NCBI GenBank assembly: GCA_904420205.1
Contig: CAJFUN010000004.1
Coordinates: forward strand, 1-47,875
Direction: 5' to 3'
Source: Candidatus Parachristensenella avicola
GTDB taxonomy: Bacteria > Bacillota > Clostridia > Christensenellales > UMGS416
Length of the DNA: 47,875 nucleotides
Shown here: in pieces, positions 9,228 through 17,152 of the stretch
How positions within the stretch are numbered: position 1 is the stretch's first letter
How the letters are laid out: each line of letters starts with the position of its first letter
Translations under genes and position numbers: made by a program
Notes under the pieces: model-generated
What the model was told of the DNA's origin: nothing
Database searches by the model: none
What the model saw: the letters and a program-made list of their open reading frames with translations, nothing else

Positions 9228-10541
9228 ATGAATTATACGGCTGCAGAGGTCGAACAATACGTGCAAGAGATGGATGTTAAATTTATCCGTCTGGCTTTTA
9301 CAGACCTGTTCGGGACGCTCAAGAATATTTCGATCCTGGCTGAAGAACTCCCACGCGCTTTTCGAGACGGCGTGAGTTTCGACGCCTCGGCCGTTGCAGG
9401 TTTCCTGAAGGTGGAGAAGTCCGACCTGCTGCTGATGCCGGATCCATCGACGCTAGCGGTTTTGCCTTGGAGGCCACAGCAGGGGCGTGTGGTGCGCATG
9501 TATTGCGACATTGTATATCCCGATGGACAGCCATTTGAGGGGGATGGCCGCCATATCTTGCGCAGCGCTGTGAATCGGGCTCAGGCCATGGGCTATAGCG
9601 CCATGTTTGGTCCGGAATGCGAATTTTACCTTTTTGAGCTGGACGACCATGGCCATGCTACCCGTATTCCCCACGATGAAGCCGGTTATCTGGATGTAGC
9701 GCCGCTGGACAGAGGGGAAAACGTGCGTCGGGAAATCTGCCTAACGCTTCAGGAGATGGACGTGTATCCGGAGAGCTCCTTGCATGAACAAGGGCCGGGG
9801 CAGAACGAGATCGATTTTAAATATTCCGACCCACTGACGGCAGCGGAGAACCTTGTTACCTTCAAAACGGTGGTACGTACCATCGCCGCCCGCAATGGTC
9901 TAGCTGCCTGCTTTCTCCCCAAACCCCTACCAGGCAAAAGTGGGAACGGTCTGCACGTCAACCTCTCTTTGTTCCGCAACGGACTCAATATTTTCCGAAA
10001 CGACCCCTTCCAGCATTGCCCCGAAGCAGAGAGCTTTATCGCCGGCGTTCTGGCTGCTGCGCCTGAGTTGGCCGCGTTTTTAAACCCTGTCCCCAGCTCC
10101 TATCGCCGGCTGGGTGAATTTGAGGCTCCCCGGTATGCGACTTGGTCCCATGAAAACCGTTCCCAGCTCATTCGGATCCCTGCGGCCCGGGGCGAGCATG
10201 CGCGCATGGAACTGCGCTCGCCGGATCCCTGCCTGAACCCCTATCTTGCTTTTGCGCTGTTGCTGGAGGCCGGCATGCGTGGAATCCGCGAGGACGCGTC
10301 GCTGCCGCCTCCGGTCAATATGAACCTTTATACGGCGCCGCCCGATCAGCTGGCCTCCCTGGTTCCTCTGCCTGAATCGTTAGATGCGGCTATACGCCTG
10401 GCACGGCAGAGCGAGCTTATCGCCGGTTGCTTACCGAAAGCTACCATCGATACCTACCTCACCCAAAAGGAAGCGGAATGGGCAGCCTATCATGCGGCTC
10501 CGGACAAAGCAGCATATGATGCAGCTCATGAGCCGTTTTAA
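9228..10541 (+). CDS. glnA: Glutamine synthetase type I
   Basis: A 437-aa GSI. The N-terminal VKFIRLAFTDLFG motif is followed by the active-site block FGPECEFYLF, then NEIDFKYSDPLTAAENL, a GKSGNGLHVNLSL loop and the RRLGEFEAPRYATWSHENRSQLIRIP region. Its length fits the short Gram-positive GSI-alpha type without an obvious 25-residue adenylylation insert. The ATG at 9228 is chosen because GGAGG (9215-9219) precedes it by 8 nt; the longer frame from 9213 would start inside that site. It sits between the GOGAT genes and the ANTAR regulator, completing a GS-GOGAT unit. It is the second glutamine synthetase in the window. Confidence 0.95.
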   Translation: MNYTAAEVEQYVQEMDVKFIRLAFTDLFGTLKNISILAEELPRAFRDGVSFDASAVAGFLKVEKSDLLLMPDPSTLAVLPWRPQQGRVVRMYCDIVYPDGQPFEGDGRHILRSAVNRAQAMGYSAMFGPECEFYLFELDDHGHATRIPHDEAGYLDVAPLDRGENVRREICLTLQEMDVYPESSLHEQGPGQNEIDFKYSDPLTAAENLVTFKTVVRTIAARNGLAACFLPKPLPGKSGNGLHVNLSLFRNGLNIFRNDPFQHCPEAESFIAGVLAAAPELAAFLNPVPSSYRRLGEFEAPRYATWSHENRSQLIRIPAARGEHARMELRSPDPCLNPYLAFALLLEAGMRGIREDASLPPPVNMNLYTAPPDQLASLVPLPESLDAAIRLARQSELIAGCLPKATIDTYLTQKEAEWAAYHAAPDKAAYDAAHEPF

Positions 10542-10567
10542 CCCTTCCAAAGAAAAATGGGGAAGGG
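10542..10567 (+). promoter_or_regulatory. Hairpin hiding the ANTAR gene ribosome site
   Basis: CCCTTCC (10542-10548) directly after the glnA stop can pair with GGAAGGG (10561-10567), the Shine-Dalgarno of the next gene. The loop is 12 nt and no T-run follows. It looks like a switch on translation rather than a terminator. Confidence 0.5.
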
Positions 10568-10577
10568 GTGAGGGCTT

Positions 10578-11147
10578 ATCGAAAATATCTTAATCGTCGC
10601 AGGCGCAGATAAGGCAGTGGAGCTTCTGGCCCAGCTGCTTCATGCCGCGCGCCATATGCGGCATACGCCAGCTAAGAGCGGCGCAGAGGCGCGAAGGCTT
10701 CTCTTGGAGGGAAGCTTTGATTTGGTTGTGATCAACGCGCCTCTTCCCGATGAATTCGGCCATGAGCTGGCCTGTTGGGCCGCCCAAACATCCACAGCAG
10801 GCGTTCTTTTGTTGGTTCGTTCAGAATCGGCGGACGATCTTTCAGCCCGCGTAGAGGATGAAGGCGTCTTCGTGGTGCCCAAGCCCGTCAACCGTCCATT
10901 CTTTTATCAGGCGCTGAAGCTTGTTTCCGCTTCCCGCAGGCGAATGCTCAACCTGGAGCAGCAGAATATGAAGCTGCAGCAAAAGATTGAAGAGATCCGC
11001 CTGGTAGACCGGGCTAAATGTACGCTCATTGAGGTGCTGAAGCTTTCGGAAGCGCAAGCCCATCGCTACATTGAGAAGCAGGCGATGGACATGCGAATTA
11101 CGCGGCGCGAAGTAGCAGAGAATATCCTTAAAACATACGAATCCTAA
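10578..11147 (+). CDS. ANTAR-domain RNA-binding antitermination regulator
   Basis: A receiver-like domain, a short coiled coil and a C-terminal ANTAR domain. The ANTAR block VDRAKCTLIEVLKLSEAQAH...MRITRREVAENIL (about residues 143-183) is typical of proteins that bind hexaloop hairpins and block terminators. The receiver has Asn53 (DLVVINAPLPDEFG) where the phospho-Asp normally lies, but keeps the PKP lysine. The first canonical start, GTG 10617, would cut off beta strand 1. In frame upstream the codons read IENILIVAGADKA, a normal receiver start, with only ATC at 10578 placed correctly (about 9 nt) behind GGAAGGGG. I therefore mark 10578; 10617 is the conservative choice. Likely targets are the two hexaloop leaders at 3838-3887 and 4046-4109. 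Confidence 0.85.
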   Translation: MENILIVAGADKAVELLAQLLHAARHMRHTPAKSGAEARRLLLEGSFDLVVINAPLPDEFGHELACWAAQTSTAGVLLLVRSESADDLSARVEDEGVFVVPKPVNRPFFYQALKLVSASRRRMLNLEQQNMKLQQKIEEIRLVDRAKCTLIEVLKLSEAQAHRYIEKQAMDMRITRREVAENILKTYES

Positions 11148-11168
11148 AAAACGGAAGGAGGCCGTCCC

Positions 11169-11303
11169 ATGATCAATCGGCAAGACATATTACAGCCTAG
11201 GGCGTCGGCTTCTCCAAGCTTTCGTGGCGGTTCGTCCGGCCTTCGCAGTCCCATCAGGAAGGCCGGACTGATCGCCTCTTTTTTTGTGGACATAGGAGTG
11301 TAA
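11169..11303 (+). CDS. Small ORF before dapF (44 aa), possibly spurious
   Basis: An ATG behind GGAAGGAGG opens a 44-codon frame ending 2 nt before the dapF ATG. Its 3' half runs through the terminator hairpin at 11226-11285, so the amino acid sequence may be incidental. The ribosome site is good and spaced by 9 nt, so a leader peptide is possible. No family is recognised. Confidence 0.3.
   Translation: MINRQDILQPRASASPSFRGGSSGLRSPIRKAGLIASFFVDIGV
11226..11285 (+). terminator. Intrinsic terminator between ANTAR gene and dapF
   Basis: A perfect 11-bp stem GTCCGGCCTTC/GAAGGCCGGAC is extended outward by about 7 further pairs, two of them wobble (GGCGGTT with GATCGCC). TCTTTTTTT follows. It ends the nitrogen cluster or attenuates dapF. 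Confidence 0.8.
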
Positions 11304-11305
11304 AC

Positions 11306-12145
11306 ATGAAGCTTTTCTTTACCAAGATGCATGGCTGCGGTAATGACTATATCTATTTTGACGCCTTTACCCAGCATATACCCGATCCGGAAGCGCTGAG
11401 CCGCCGCTTATCCGATCGCCATTTTGGTGTCGGTGGGGATGGGGTCGTACTCATCGGCCCCTCTGCAATCGCCGACGCCCGGATGCGTATGTTTAATGCC
11501 GACGGCAGCGAAGGGAATATGTGCGGCAACGCGATTCGCTGCGTGGGGAAATACCTATATGACCATGGTATGGTGCAGGCGCAGTCGCTGACGATCGAAA
11601 CGCGAAGCGGCGTCAAAAATCTGCAGCTGAAGATCAAGGCCGGCCGGGTGGATGCCGTGCGGGTGGATATGGGCAAACCCGAACTGAGACCGCAGGATAT
11701 CCCGGTGCTGCTGCCCGGCGATCGCGTCATTGGCCGGACAGTGGAGCTGGGCGGACAGCGCCGGACCATCAGCTGCGTATCCATGGGCAATCCCCACTGT
11801 GTAATCTTCTGCCCGCAGGTAGACGATCTTGATCTCCCGGCTATCGGCCCTCTCTGCGAGAACGATCCGCTCTTTCCCGACCGGGTCAACACTGAATTCG
11901 TAGAAGTATGCGGGCCGCAGCGCCTCAAGATGCGGGTGTGGGAGCGGGGAAGCGGGGAAACCTGGGCCTGCGGCACAGGCGCCTGCGCCTCGGCGGTGGC
12001 CGCTGTAGAATCAGGCGTCAGTCCCCGTAATCAACCCATTGAACTCGTGCTGCGGGGCGGTGTACTCACCATAACCGTTACGGATGAAACCGTCCTTATG
12101 GAGGGCGGAGCCAGCGAAGTATTTAAGGGAGAGGTAGAGGTATGA
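11306..12145 (+). CDS. dapF: Diaminopimelate epimerase
   Basis: Interconverts LL- and meso-diaminopimelate for lysine and peptidoglycan. At 279 aa it has the family length. Both catalytic cysteines are visible: the one in [10 protein letters not shown] and the one in [11 protein letters not shown]. The N terminus [13 protein letters not shown] and the GDGVVLIG block also fit. AGGAG lies 9 nt upstream of the ATG. It overlaps the next gene by ATGA, and dapL follows two genes on, giving a DAP-making operon interrupted by the CTP/NAD synthase fusion. Confidence 0.96.
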   Translation: MKLFFTKMHGCGNDYIYFDAFTQHIPDPEALSRRLSDRHFGVGGDGVVLIGPSAIADARMRMFNADGSEGNMCGNAIRCVGKYLYDHGMVQAQSLTIETRSGVKNLQLKIKAGRVDAVRVDMGKPELRPQDIPVLLPGDRVIGRTVELGGQRRTISCVSMGNPHCVIFCPQVDDLDLPAIGPLCENDPLFPDRVNTEFVEVCGPQRLKMRVWERGSGETWACGTGACASAVAAVESGVSPRNQPIELVLRGGVLTITVTDETVLMEGGASEVFKGEVEV

Positions 12146-14475
12146 CAAAATATATCTTTGTAACCGGCGGCGTTGTCTCCGGACTTGGCAAGGGAATTAC
12201 GGCCGCTTCCCTGGGGCGGCTGCTGAAAACCCGCGGCCTTAAGGTGGCAGCGCAAAAGCTTGACCCCTATATCAACGTGGATCCGGGCACCATGAGTCCT
12301 TATCAGCACGGGGAAGTATTCGTAACCGAAGACGGAGCCGAAACCGACCTGGATCTGGGCCACTATGAGCGCTTCATCGATGAAGATCTCAATCAATATT
12401 CCAACCTCACCACGGGCAAAGTCTACTGGAATGTGCTGACCAAGGAGCGTAATGGAGCGTACTTGGGGCAAACTGTGCAGGCAATTCCCCATATCACCAA
12501 TGAGATTAAGGGATTTATTTACTCTGTAGGCCAAAAAACCAGCGCGGACATTATCATCACCGAGATTGGCGGCACCACCGGCGACATTGAAAGCCAGCCT
12601 TTTCTCGAGGCCATTCGCCAGGTGTCTTTGGAGGTGGGCCGGGAAAACTGCCTCTTTATCCACGTAACCCTGGTACCCTATATTGCCAGCTCCGGTGAAT
12701 ATAAATCCAAGCCCACGCAGCACTCCGTGAAGGAGCTGCGCAGCATGGGTATCGCTCCGGATATAATCGTTCCCCGCTGCGATGCGCCGATCGCCGAGGA
12801 TATCCGGCATAAGATTGCCTTGTTCTGCAATGTTAAACCTGACTGCGTCATCGAAAACTTGACAGTTCCCGTGTTGTATGAAGCGCCCAATATGCTGGAA
12901 AGAAGCCACTTTTCCGATATTGTATGCCGCGAGCTAAACCTTTCCTGCCCTCCGGCTGATCTGAGTGAATGGAACGAAATGCTGCAAAGGATCAAAAACG
13001 CAAGGCGTCGCGTGCGGATCGCGCTGGTGGGAAAATATGTGCAGCTGCATGACGCTTATCTCTCCGTGGCGGAGGCGCTCCGGCATGGCGGCTATGAAAA
13101 CGGGGTGGAGGTAGACATCCAATGGGTGGATGCCGAGCAGGTGACGCCCGATACGGTGGCCGAGCTGCTGGGAGGCGCCGGAGGGATCCTGGTTCCCGGT
13201 GGTTTTGGAGACCGTGGCATTGAAGGGAAAATTGTTGCCGCCCAATATGCCCGGGAAATGGATGTGCCCTATCTCGGAATCTGCCTTGGTATGCAGACGG
13301 CGGTAATCGAATTCGCCCGCCATGTCGCCGGCCTATATGGCGCCAATTCCAGCGAATTTGCCCCCGATTCTCCCCATCCTGTCATCGACTTGATGCCCGA
13401 TCAGCAGGGGAACCTCCCCAAAGGCGGCACCATGCGTCTGGGCGCGTATCCCTGCCATATCCAGCCAGGCTCCATCATGGAGCATGCTTATGGCTCTGAC
13501 AGCATTGCCGAGCGTCACCGCCACCGCTATGAGTTTAACAACGCCTATCGGGAAACGCTGACCGCCCATGGTATGCGTATTACCGGCACGTCGCCGGATA
13601 AGCGCCTAGTGGAGGCCGTAGAAATTCCCGGGCTTCGTTTTTTCATTGGCGTCCAGTATCATCCAGAGTTCAAAAGCCGGCCAAACCGCGCCCACCCGCT
13701 TTTTCGGGAGTTCGTGAAGGCCTCGGCCCAGCGGCGCGCAGCGAGCCGGGATTATGCTCTGGAGACGCAGAAACGGGTAGCCTATATTCAGGATACGCTG
13801 AAGGCTGCCGGCGCTCAAGGGATTGTCTTTGGGAACAGCGGCGGTAAGGATAGCGCTTTGGTAGGGATTCTGTGCAAAAAGGCCTGCCAGCAGGTTCTGG
13901 GCATCATCATGCCCTGCCAGTCCAGCCGCAATTATGGAGAAGACCTGGAGGACGGGCGTGCGCTGGCCGCTCAATATGGCATTGAAACGAAGCTGGTGGA
14001 TCTAACAGCAGTCAAGCAGGCAGCGCTTGCGGCCCTGGAATCGGTCGGTCCCCTGACGCCTGAAGCTTCCGCTAACATTGCCCCCCGGCTTCGGATGGCT
14101 ACGCTGTATGCGATCGGGCAGAGCAGAGGATATCTGGTGGCTGGCACAGGAAATGCCAGCGAGCGATATATGGGATATTTTACCAAGTGGGGTGACGGAG
14201 CCTTTGACTTCAACCCCATCGCCGATCTGACAGTAACTGAGATTTACGAATTTCTGCGGTATTTGGGCGCGCCCAGCCGCATCATCGAAAAGGCGCCTTC
14301 GGCAGGTCTATATGAGGGGCAGACCGATGAGCAGGAGATGGGCGTCACCTATGCGGCCATCGACCGCTATCTTTTGGAGGGCCGCGCCGAGGCTCCAGCC
14401 CTGGAGCGAATCCAGCGCGCTCATGGCCGAAGCCTGCATAAGCTTGCAGCTGCAAATGTCTATAGGGAGGAATAA
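12142..14475 (+). CDS. pyrG-nadE: CTP synthase - NAD synthetase fusion
   Basis: One uninterrupted 777-aa frame. Residues 1 to about 530 are a complete CTP synthase: the amidoligase domain begins [18 protein letters not shown], and the class I glutaminase domain carries Cys381 in GICLGMQ and the QYHPEF His/Glu. Residues about 540-777 are an ammonia-dependent NAD synthetase: the ATP P-loop SGGKDS at 566-571, [19 protein letters not shown] and [21 protein letters not shown]. No nitrilase-type glutaminase is present on the NadE part. Both halves look catalytically intact. A weak internal GTG at 13714 near the junction is the only possible restart. Fusion of these two ATP- and ammonia-using enzymes is unusual; ammonia sharing is speculation. 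It lies between dapF and dapL with 4-nt and 0-nt junctions. Confidence 0.95.
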   Translation: MTKYIFVTGGVVSGLGKGITAASLGRLLKTRGLKVAAQKLDPYINVDPGTMSPYQHGEVFVTEDGAETDLDLGHYERFIDEDLNQYSNLTTGKVYWNVLTKERNGAYLGQTVQAIPHITNEIKGFIYSVGQKTSADIIITEIGGTTGDIESQPFLEAIRQVSLEVGRENCLFIHVTLVPYIASSGEYKSKPTQHSVKELRSMGIAPDIIVPRCDAPIAEDIRHKIALFCNVKPDCVIENLTVPVLYEAPNMLERSHFSDIVCRELNLSCPPADLSEWNEMLQRIKNARRRVRIALVGKYVQLHDAYLSVAEALRHGGYENGVEVDIQWVDAEQVTPDTVAELLGGAGGILVPGGFGDRGIEGKIVAAQYAREMDVPYLGICLGMQTAVIEFARHVAGLYGANSSEFAPDSPHPVIDLMPDQQGNLPKGGTMRLGAYPCHIQPGSIMEHAYGSDSIAERHRHRYEFNNAYRETLTAHGMRITGTSPDKRLVEAVEIPGLRFFIGVQYHPEFKSRPNRAHPLFREFVKASAQRRAASRDYALETQKRVAYIQDTLKAAGAQGIVFGNSGGKDSALVGILCKKACQQVLGIIMPCQSSRNYGEDLEDGRALAAQYGIETKLVDLTAVKQAALAALESVGPLTPEASANIAPRLRMATLYAIGQSRGYLVAGTGNASERYMGYFTKWGDGAFDFNPIADLTVTEIYEFLRYLGAPSRIIEKAPSAGLYEGQTDEQEMGVTYAAIDRYLLEGRAEAPALERIQRAHGRSLHKLAAANVYREE

Positions 14476-15669
14476 ATGTCCATGCGTGTCAATATGCACT
14501 ATGCGGATCTCAAAGACAGTTATCTTTTTTCCAGCATCGCTCATAAGGTTTCGGCTTATCAACAGACCCATCCTGATGCTGACATTATCCGTTTAGGGAT
14601 TGGCGACGTTACGCTTCCTTTGGTGCCCGCCGTCGTTGAGGAGATGGGCCGCGCGGTCGGCGAAATGGGCCGCAAGGAAAGTTTCCACGGCTATGGTCCC
14701 GAGCAGGGTTATGACTTTCTGCGTCAGGCTATCCAAGGGTATTATGGTTCGCGTCAAATCCGTTTGGATATGGATGAAATTTTTGTGGGAGACGGCGCTA
14801 AAAGCGACCTGGGCAACATCTTAGATCTCTTTGACCAGGAAAATCGGGTGCTGGTGCCTGACCCTGTCTATCCGGTCTATGTGGATACCAATGTAATGGC
14901 CGGCCGGAGCGTCGCCTTCATGAACGCCACTGAAGATAATGGATTCCTTCCGCTGCCGGAGCCTGGCCTAAAGGCGGACCTAATTTATCTGTGTTCACCC
15001 AATAATCCCACCGGCGCGGTATATACCCGGGAGGGGCTGAAAGCCTGGGTAGATTTTGCTCTGAATCAGGGTGCGCTGATTCTTTTTGACGCGGCCTATG
15101 AGGCTTTTATCTCCGATCCACTACTTCCGCGCAGCATTTATGAAATCGAAGGCGCCCGTGGATGCGCTATCGAGTTTTCATCCTTTTCCAAGACGGCAGG
15201 CTTCACCGGCGTGCGCTGCGGATACACCGTGGTGCCGCACGAGCTTGTCTTTGACGGAATAAGCCTTAACAAAATGTGGCTGCGGCGGCAAACCACCAAA
15301 TTTAACGGCGTATCCTACGTGGTTCAGCGGGCAGCCGCCGCCGTATTTACGCAGCGGGGGCAACAGGAAATCGCATCGTCCCTGGCGTATTACCGAGAGA
15401 ATGCCAAGACGATCGCGCAAGCCCTGGAGAAGATGGGCATCGACTATACCGGGGGAAAAAATTCCCCCTATATTTGGATGAAATGCCCCAATGGCATGAC
15501 AAGCTGGGATTTCTTTGACCATCTTTTGTCCCAAGCCCATGTAGTGGGAACGCCAGGTGCAGGATTTGGCGCTAACGGAGAAGGTTTTTTCCGGCTTACG
15601 GCCTTTGGCGATCAGGCGAAGACCCGCCAAGCCGTTGCCCGGCTGCAGGCGCTGCTGAGCGAACGATGA
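14476..15669 (+). CDS. dapL: LL-diaminopimelate aminotransferase
   Basis: PLP-dependent transamination of tetrahydrodipicolinate to LL-DAP, a one-step bypass of the acylated routes. The 397-aa fold type I aminotransferase has the DapL-like N terminus NMHYADLKDSYLFSSIAHKV and RLGIGDVTLPL. It also has the substrate loop KESFHGYGPEQGY, the SPNNPTGAVY block and the PLP lysine in SFSKTAGFTGVRCGY. GGAGG precedes the ATG, with a second ATG at 14482. With dapF it makes meso-DAP. Its 3' end overlaps a convergent gene by 74 nt. Confidence 0.95.
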   Translation: MSMRVNMHYADLKDSYLFSSIAHKVSAYQQTHPDADIIRLGIGDVTLPLVPAVVEEMGRAVGEMGRKESFHGYGPEQGYDFLRQAIQGYYGSRQIRLDMDEIFVGDGAKSDLGNILDLFDQENRVLVPDPVYPVYVDTNVMAGRSVAFMNATEDNGFLPLPEPGLKADLIYLCSPNNPTGAVYTREGLKAWVDFALNQGALILFDAAYEAFISDPLLPRSIYEIEGARGCAIEFSSFSKTAGFTGVRCGYTVVPHELVFDGISLNKMWLRRQTTKFNGVSYVVQRAAAAVFTQRGQQEIASSLAYYRENAKTIAQALEKMGIDYTGGKNSPYIWMKCPNGMTSWDFFDHLLSQAHVVGTPGAGFGANGEGFFRLTAFGDQAKTRQAVARLQALLSER

Positions 15670-16039
15670 ACCGGCTATCCAGCCAGCTCGCCAGCGCGCA
15701 AGCTGGCACGGCCAACAGCAGCCAGAAGAAGCTGAACAAGGGGCAGATTTGCCCCCATAAGTTAAAGCGGTTTGCCGAGTAATCCCATACCGCCCATCCC
15801 AGTTGAAGATTTACCAGATATCCCGTAACCAGCTCCATCAGCGTAACGGCCGCTGCACAGAGCAGATAGCGCCACAGACGGAACAGGGGAAGCCGGTTAA
15901 TCCAGCCGATGCAAAGAAAACAGATTCCGCCCAGCAGCACCATCGTCCAGTGTGTATGTCCGCGCCACAGCACTTCAATGATCCCATAGCCGGCTGCACC
16001 CAAAATTCCAAAGCATCCTGCCCGCATCAAACAGCGCAT
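15596..16039 (-). CDS. Putative PF06541-type membrane protein
   Basis: A 147-aa protein with four likely membrane segments. The block ELVTGYLVNLQLGWAVWDYSANRFNLWGQICPL resembles the putative ABC-transporter type IV family (PF06541), whose function is unknown. The start ATG at 16039 follows AAGGAGG by 9 nt. It is transcribed toward dapL and overlaps its last 74 nt, giving a tail-to-tail arrangement. The last ~25 residues, in the overlap, look low in complexity (SAAPAAGQRLGG), so they may be a run-on tail. Confidence 0.7.
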   Translation of the reverse strand: MRCLMRAGCFGILGAAGYGIIEVLWRGHTHWTMVLLGGICFLCIGWINRLPLFRLWRYLLCAAAVTLMELVTGYLVNLQLGWAVWDYSANRFNLWGQICPLFSFFWLLLAVPACALASWLDSRFIVRSAAPAAGQRLGGSSPDRQRP

Positions 16040-16239
16040 ATCCTGATTCCTCCTTTATCATGGGGATAGCCTTCCATAAAATCAGGTCTTTCATGCCTGT
16101 GCGGTAACGAATCGCAGGCAAAATATCTTTCTTGTCCTATTTGCCGCTAGAATCTTCCATATTTTGATCGACAAATCCCTGCCATGGAAGAGCGATCGGG
16201 GAAAAGAGGTATGGACAAAATCGACCTTTAGGACTTACG
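16040..16239. other. Gene-free stretch upstream of ABC leader
   Basis: About 200 nt between the divergent PF06541-type gene and the promoter at 16240. I see no further gene here; it presumably holds the leftward promoter, which I cannot pick out with confidence. Confidence 0.4.
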
Positions 16240-16268
16240 TTGACAGTCTCAGGCGCATACCGTATAAT
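16240..16268 (+). promoter_or_regulatory. Strong promoter of the ABC exporter
   Basis: Consensus -35 TTGACA (16240-16245), a 17-nt spacer and consensus -10 TATAAT (16263-16268). This is among the best promoters in the window, and it is followed by a leader of about 170 nt. Confidence 0.88.
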
Positions 16269-16275
16269 ACAATCC

Positions 16276-16418
16276 AAAATTACTTGAAGCGCAGGGAATT
16301 AACCCCTGCGAATGACGAATACCAAGCATGCGGCCTGTGATTCTCCATTTAGTGTCGGTACAGGTGGAACCCAAAAGCACGGCCCGCGCGCTTTCAGAGC
16401 GCCCAGCCGTGCTTTTTT
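16276..16418 (+). promoter_or_regulatory. Structured leader with terminator (attenuator) before ABC exporter
   Basis: The leader holds a 7-bp hairpin CGCAGGG/CCCTGCG, then a CCTGT...ACAGG pairing. An intrinsic terminator follows, AAGCACGGC/GCCGTGCTT with an inner GCGCT/AGCGC stem and TTTTTT (16373-16418). The terminator sits between a strong promoter and the gene, so the leader must be a switch. I do not recognise a known riboswitch class; it is too short for a normal T-box. Confidence 0.65.
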
Positions 16419-16444
16419 CATTCGCTACGGGAAAGGAAATAAAT

Positions 16445-17152
16445 ATGCAACTCATCATTGAGCACTTGACCAAATCCTATGATAAACGGCAGGTTTTGCG
16501 CGACATTGACTTTACCTTTAACAGCGGCAAAATCTATGGCCTTCTGGGTCGCAACGGCGCAGGGAAAACCACGCTTTTTAACTGCCTGAACCGGGATATT
16601 AAAATAGACGGCGGCAGCTTTTGGCTGGAGGAAAACGGAGAACGCCGATCGGTGTCCGCTGATGACGTCGGATATGTGCTGTCTACCCCAACGGTTCCGG
16701 AATTCTTGACTGGACGGGAGTTTCTTAAATTCTTTTTGGAGATTAATGAAGAAAAAATCATAGAACCACAGCCTCTGGACGCTTATTTTGATGAGATACG
16801 AATCGCTCAGGATGACCGGGATAAGCTGCTAAAGGATTACTCCCACGGCATGAAAAATAAAATGCAGATGCTGATCAATATGATCTATCGCCCGAATATC
16901 TTGCTGCTGGATGAGCCGCTTACCTCCCTTGACGTGGTGGTAGCCGAGGAGATGAAGCTCCTGCTACGGCGGCTGAAGGAGGGGCGGATTACCATCTTTT
17001 CCACCCATATCATGGACCTAGCGCTGGATCTTTGCGATGAAATCGTACTATTAAACCACGGCGAATTGGAAGTCGTCGACAAGGCGAATCTGGATCAGGC
17101 CGCCTTCAAGGACAAGATTCTTGCAGCCCTAAAGGATGAATCGCATGAATAG
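16445..17152 (+). CDS. ABC transporter ATP-binding protein
   Basis: A 235-aa ABC ATPase with Walker A GRNGAGKTT, the signature region LKDYSHGMKNKMQM, Walker B ILLLDEPLTSLD and the switch histidine in FSTHIMD. The signature is SHGMK rather than LSGGQ, common in ABC-2 exporters. The ATG at 16445 follows GGAAAGGAAA; the frame upstream to 16328 runs through the terminator and is not coding. It overlaps the permease by 8 nt. The pair should work as an exporter controlled by the leader. Confidence 0.92.
   Translation: MQLIIEHLTKSYDKRQVLRDIDFTFNSGKIYGLLGRNGAGKTTLFNCLNRDIKIDGGSFWLEENGERRSVSADDVGYVLSTPTVPEFLTGREFLKFFLEINEEKIIEPQPLDAYFDEIRIAQDDRDKLLKDYSHGMKNKMQMLINMIYRPNILLLDEPLTSLDVVVAEEMKLLLRRLKEGRITIFSTHIMDLALDLCDEIVLLNHGELEVVDKANLDQAAFKDKILAALKDESHE

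Noticed and set aside
12031..12909. Minus-strand frame (292 aa) opposite dapF/pyrG
   Set aside because: Spans the dapF-pyrG junction in antisense and has no signals of its own.
16270..16418. T-box riboswitch before the ABC exporter (a GGTGGAACC stretch looks T-box-like)
   Set aside because: The leader is much too short for stem I and the specifier, and the consensus AGGGTGGnACCGCG is not matched.
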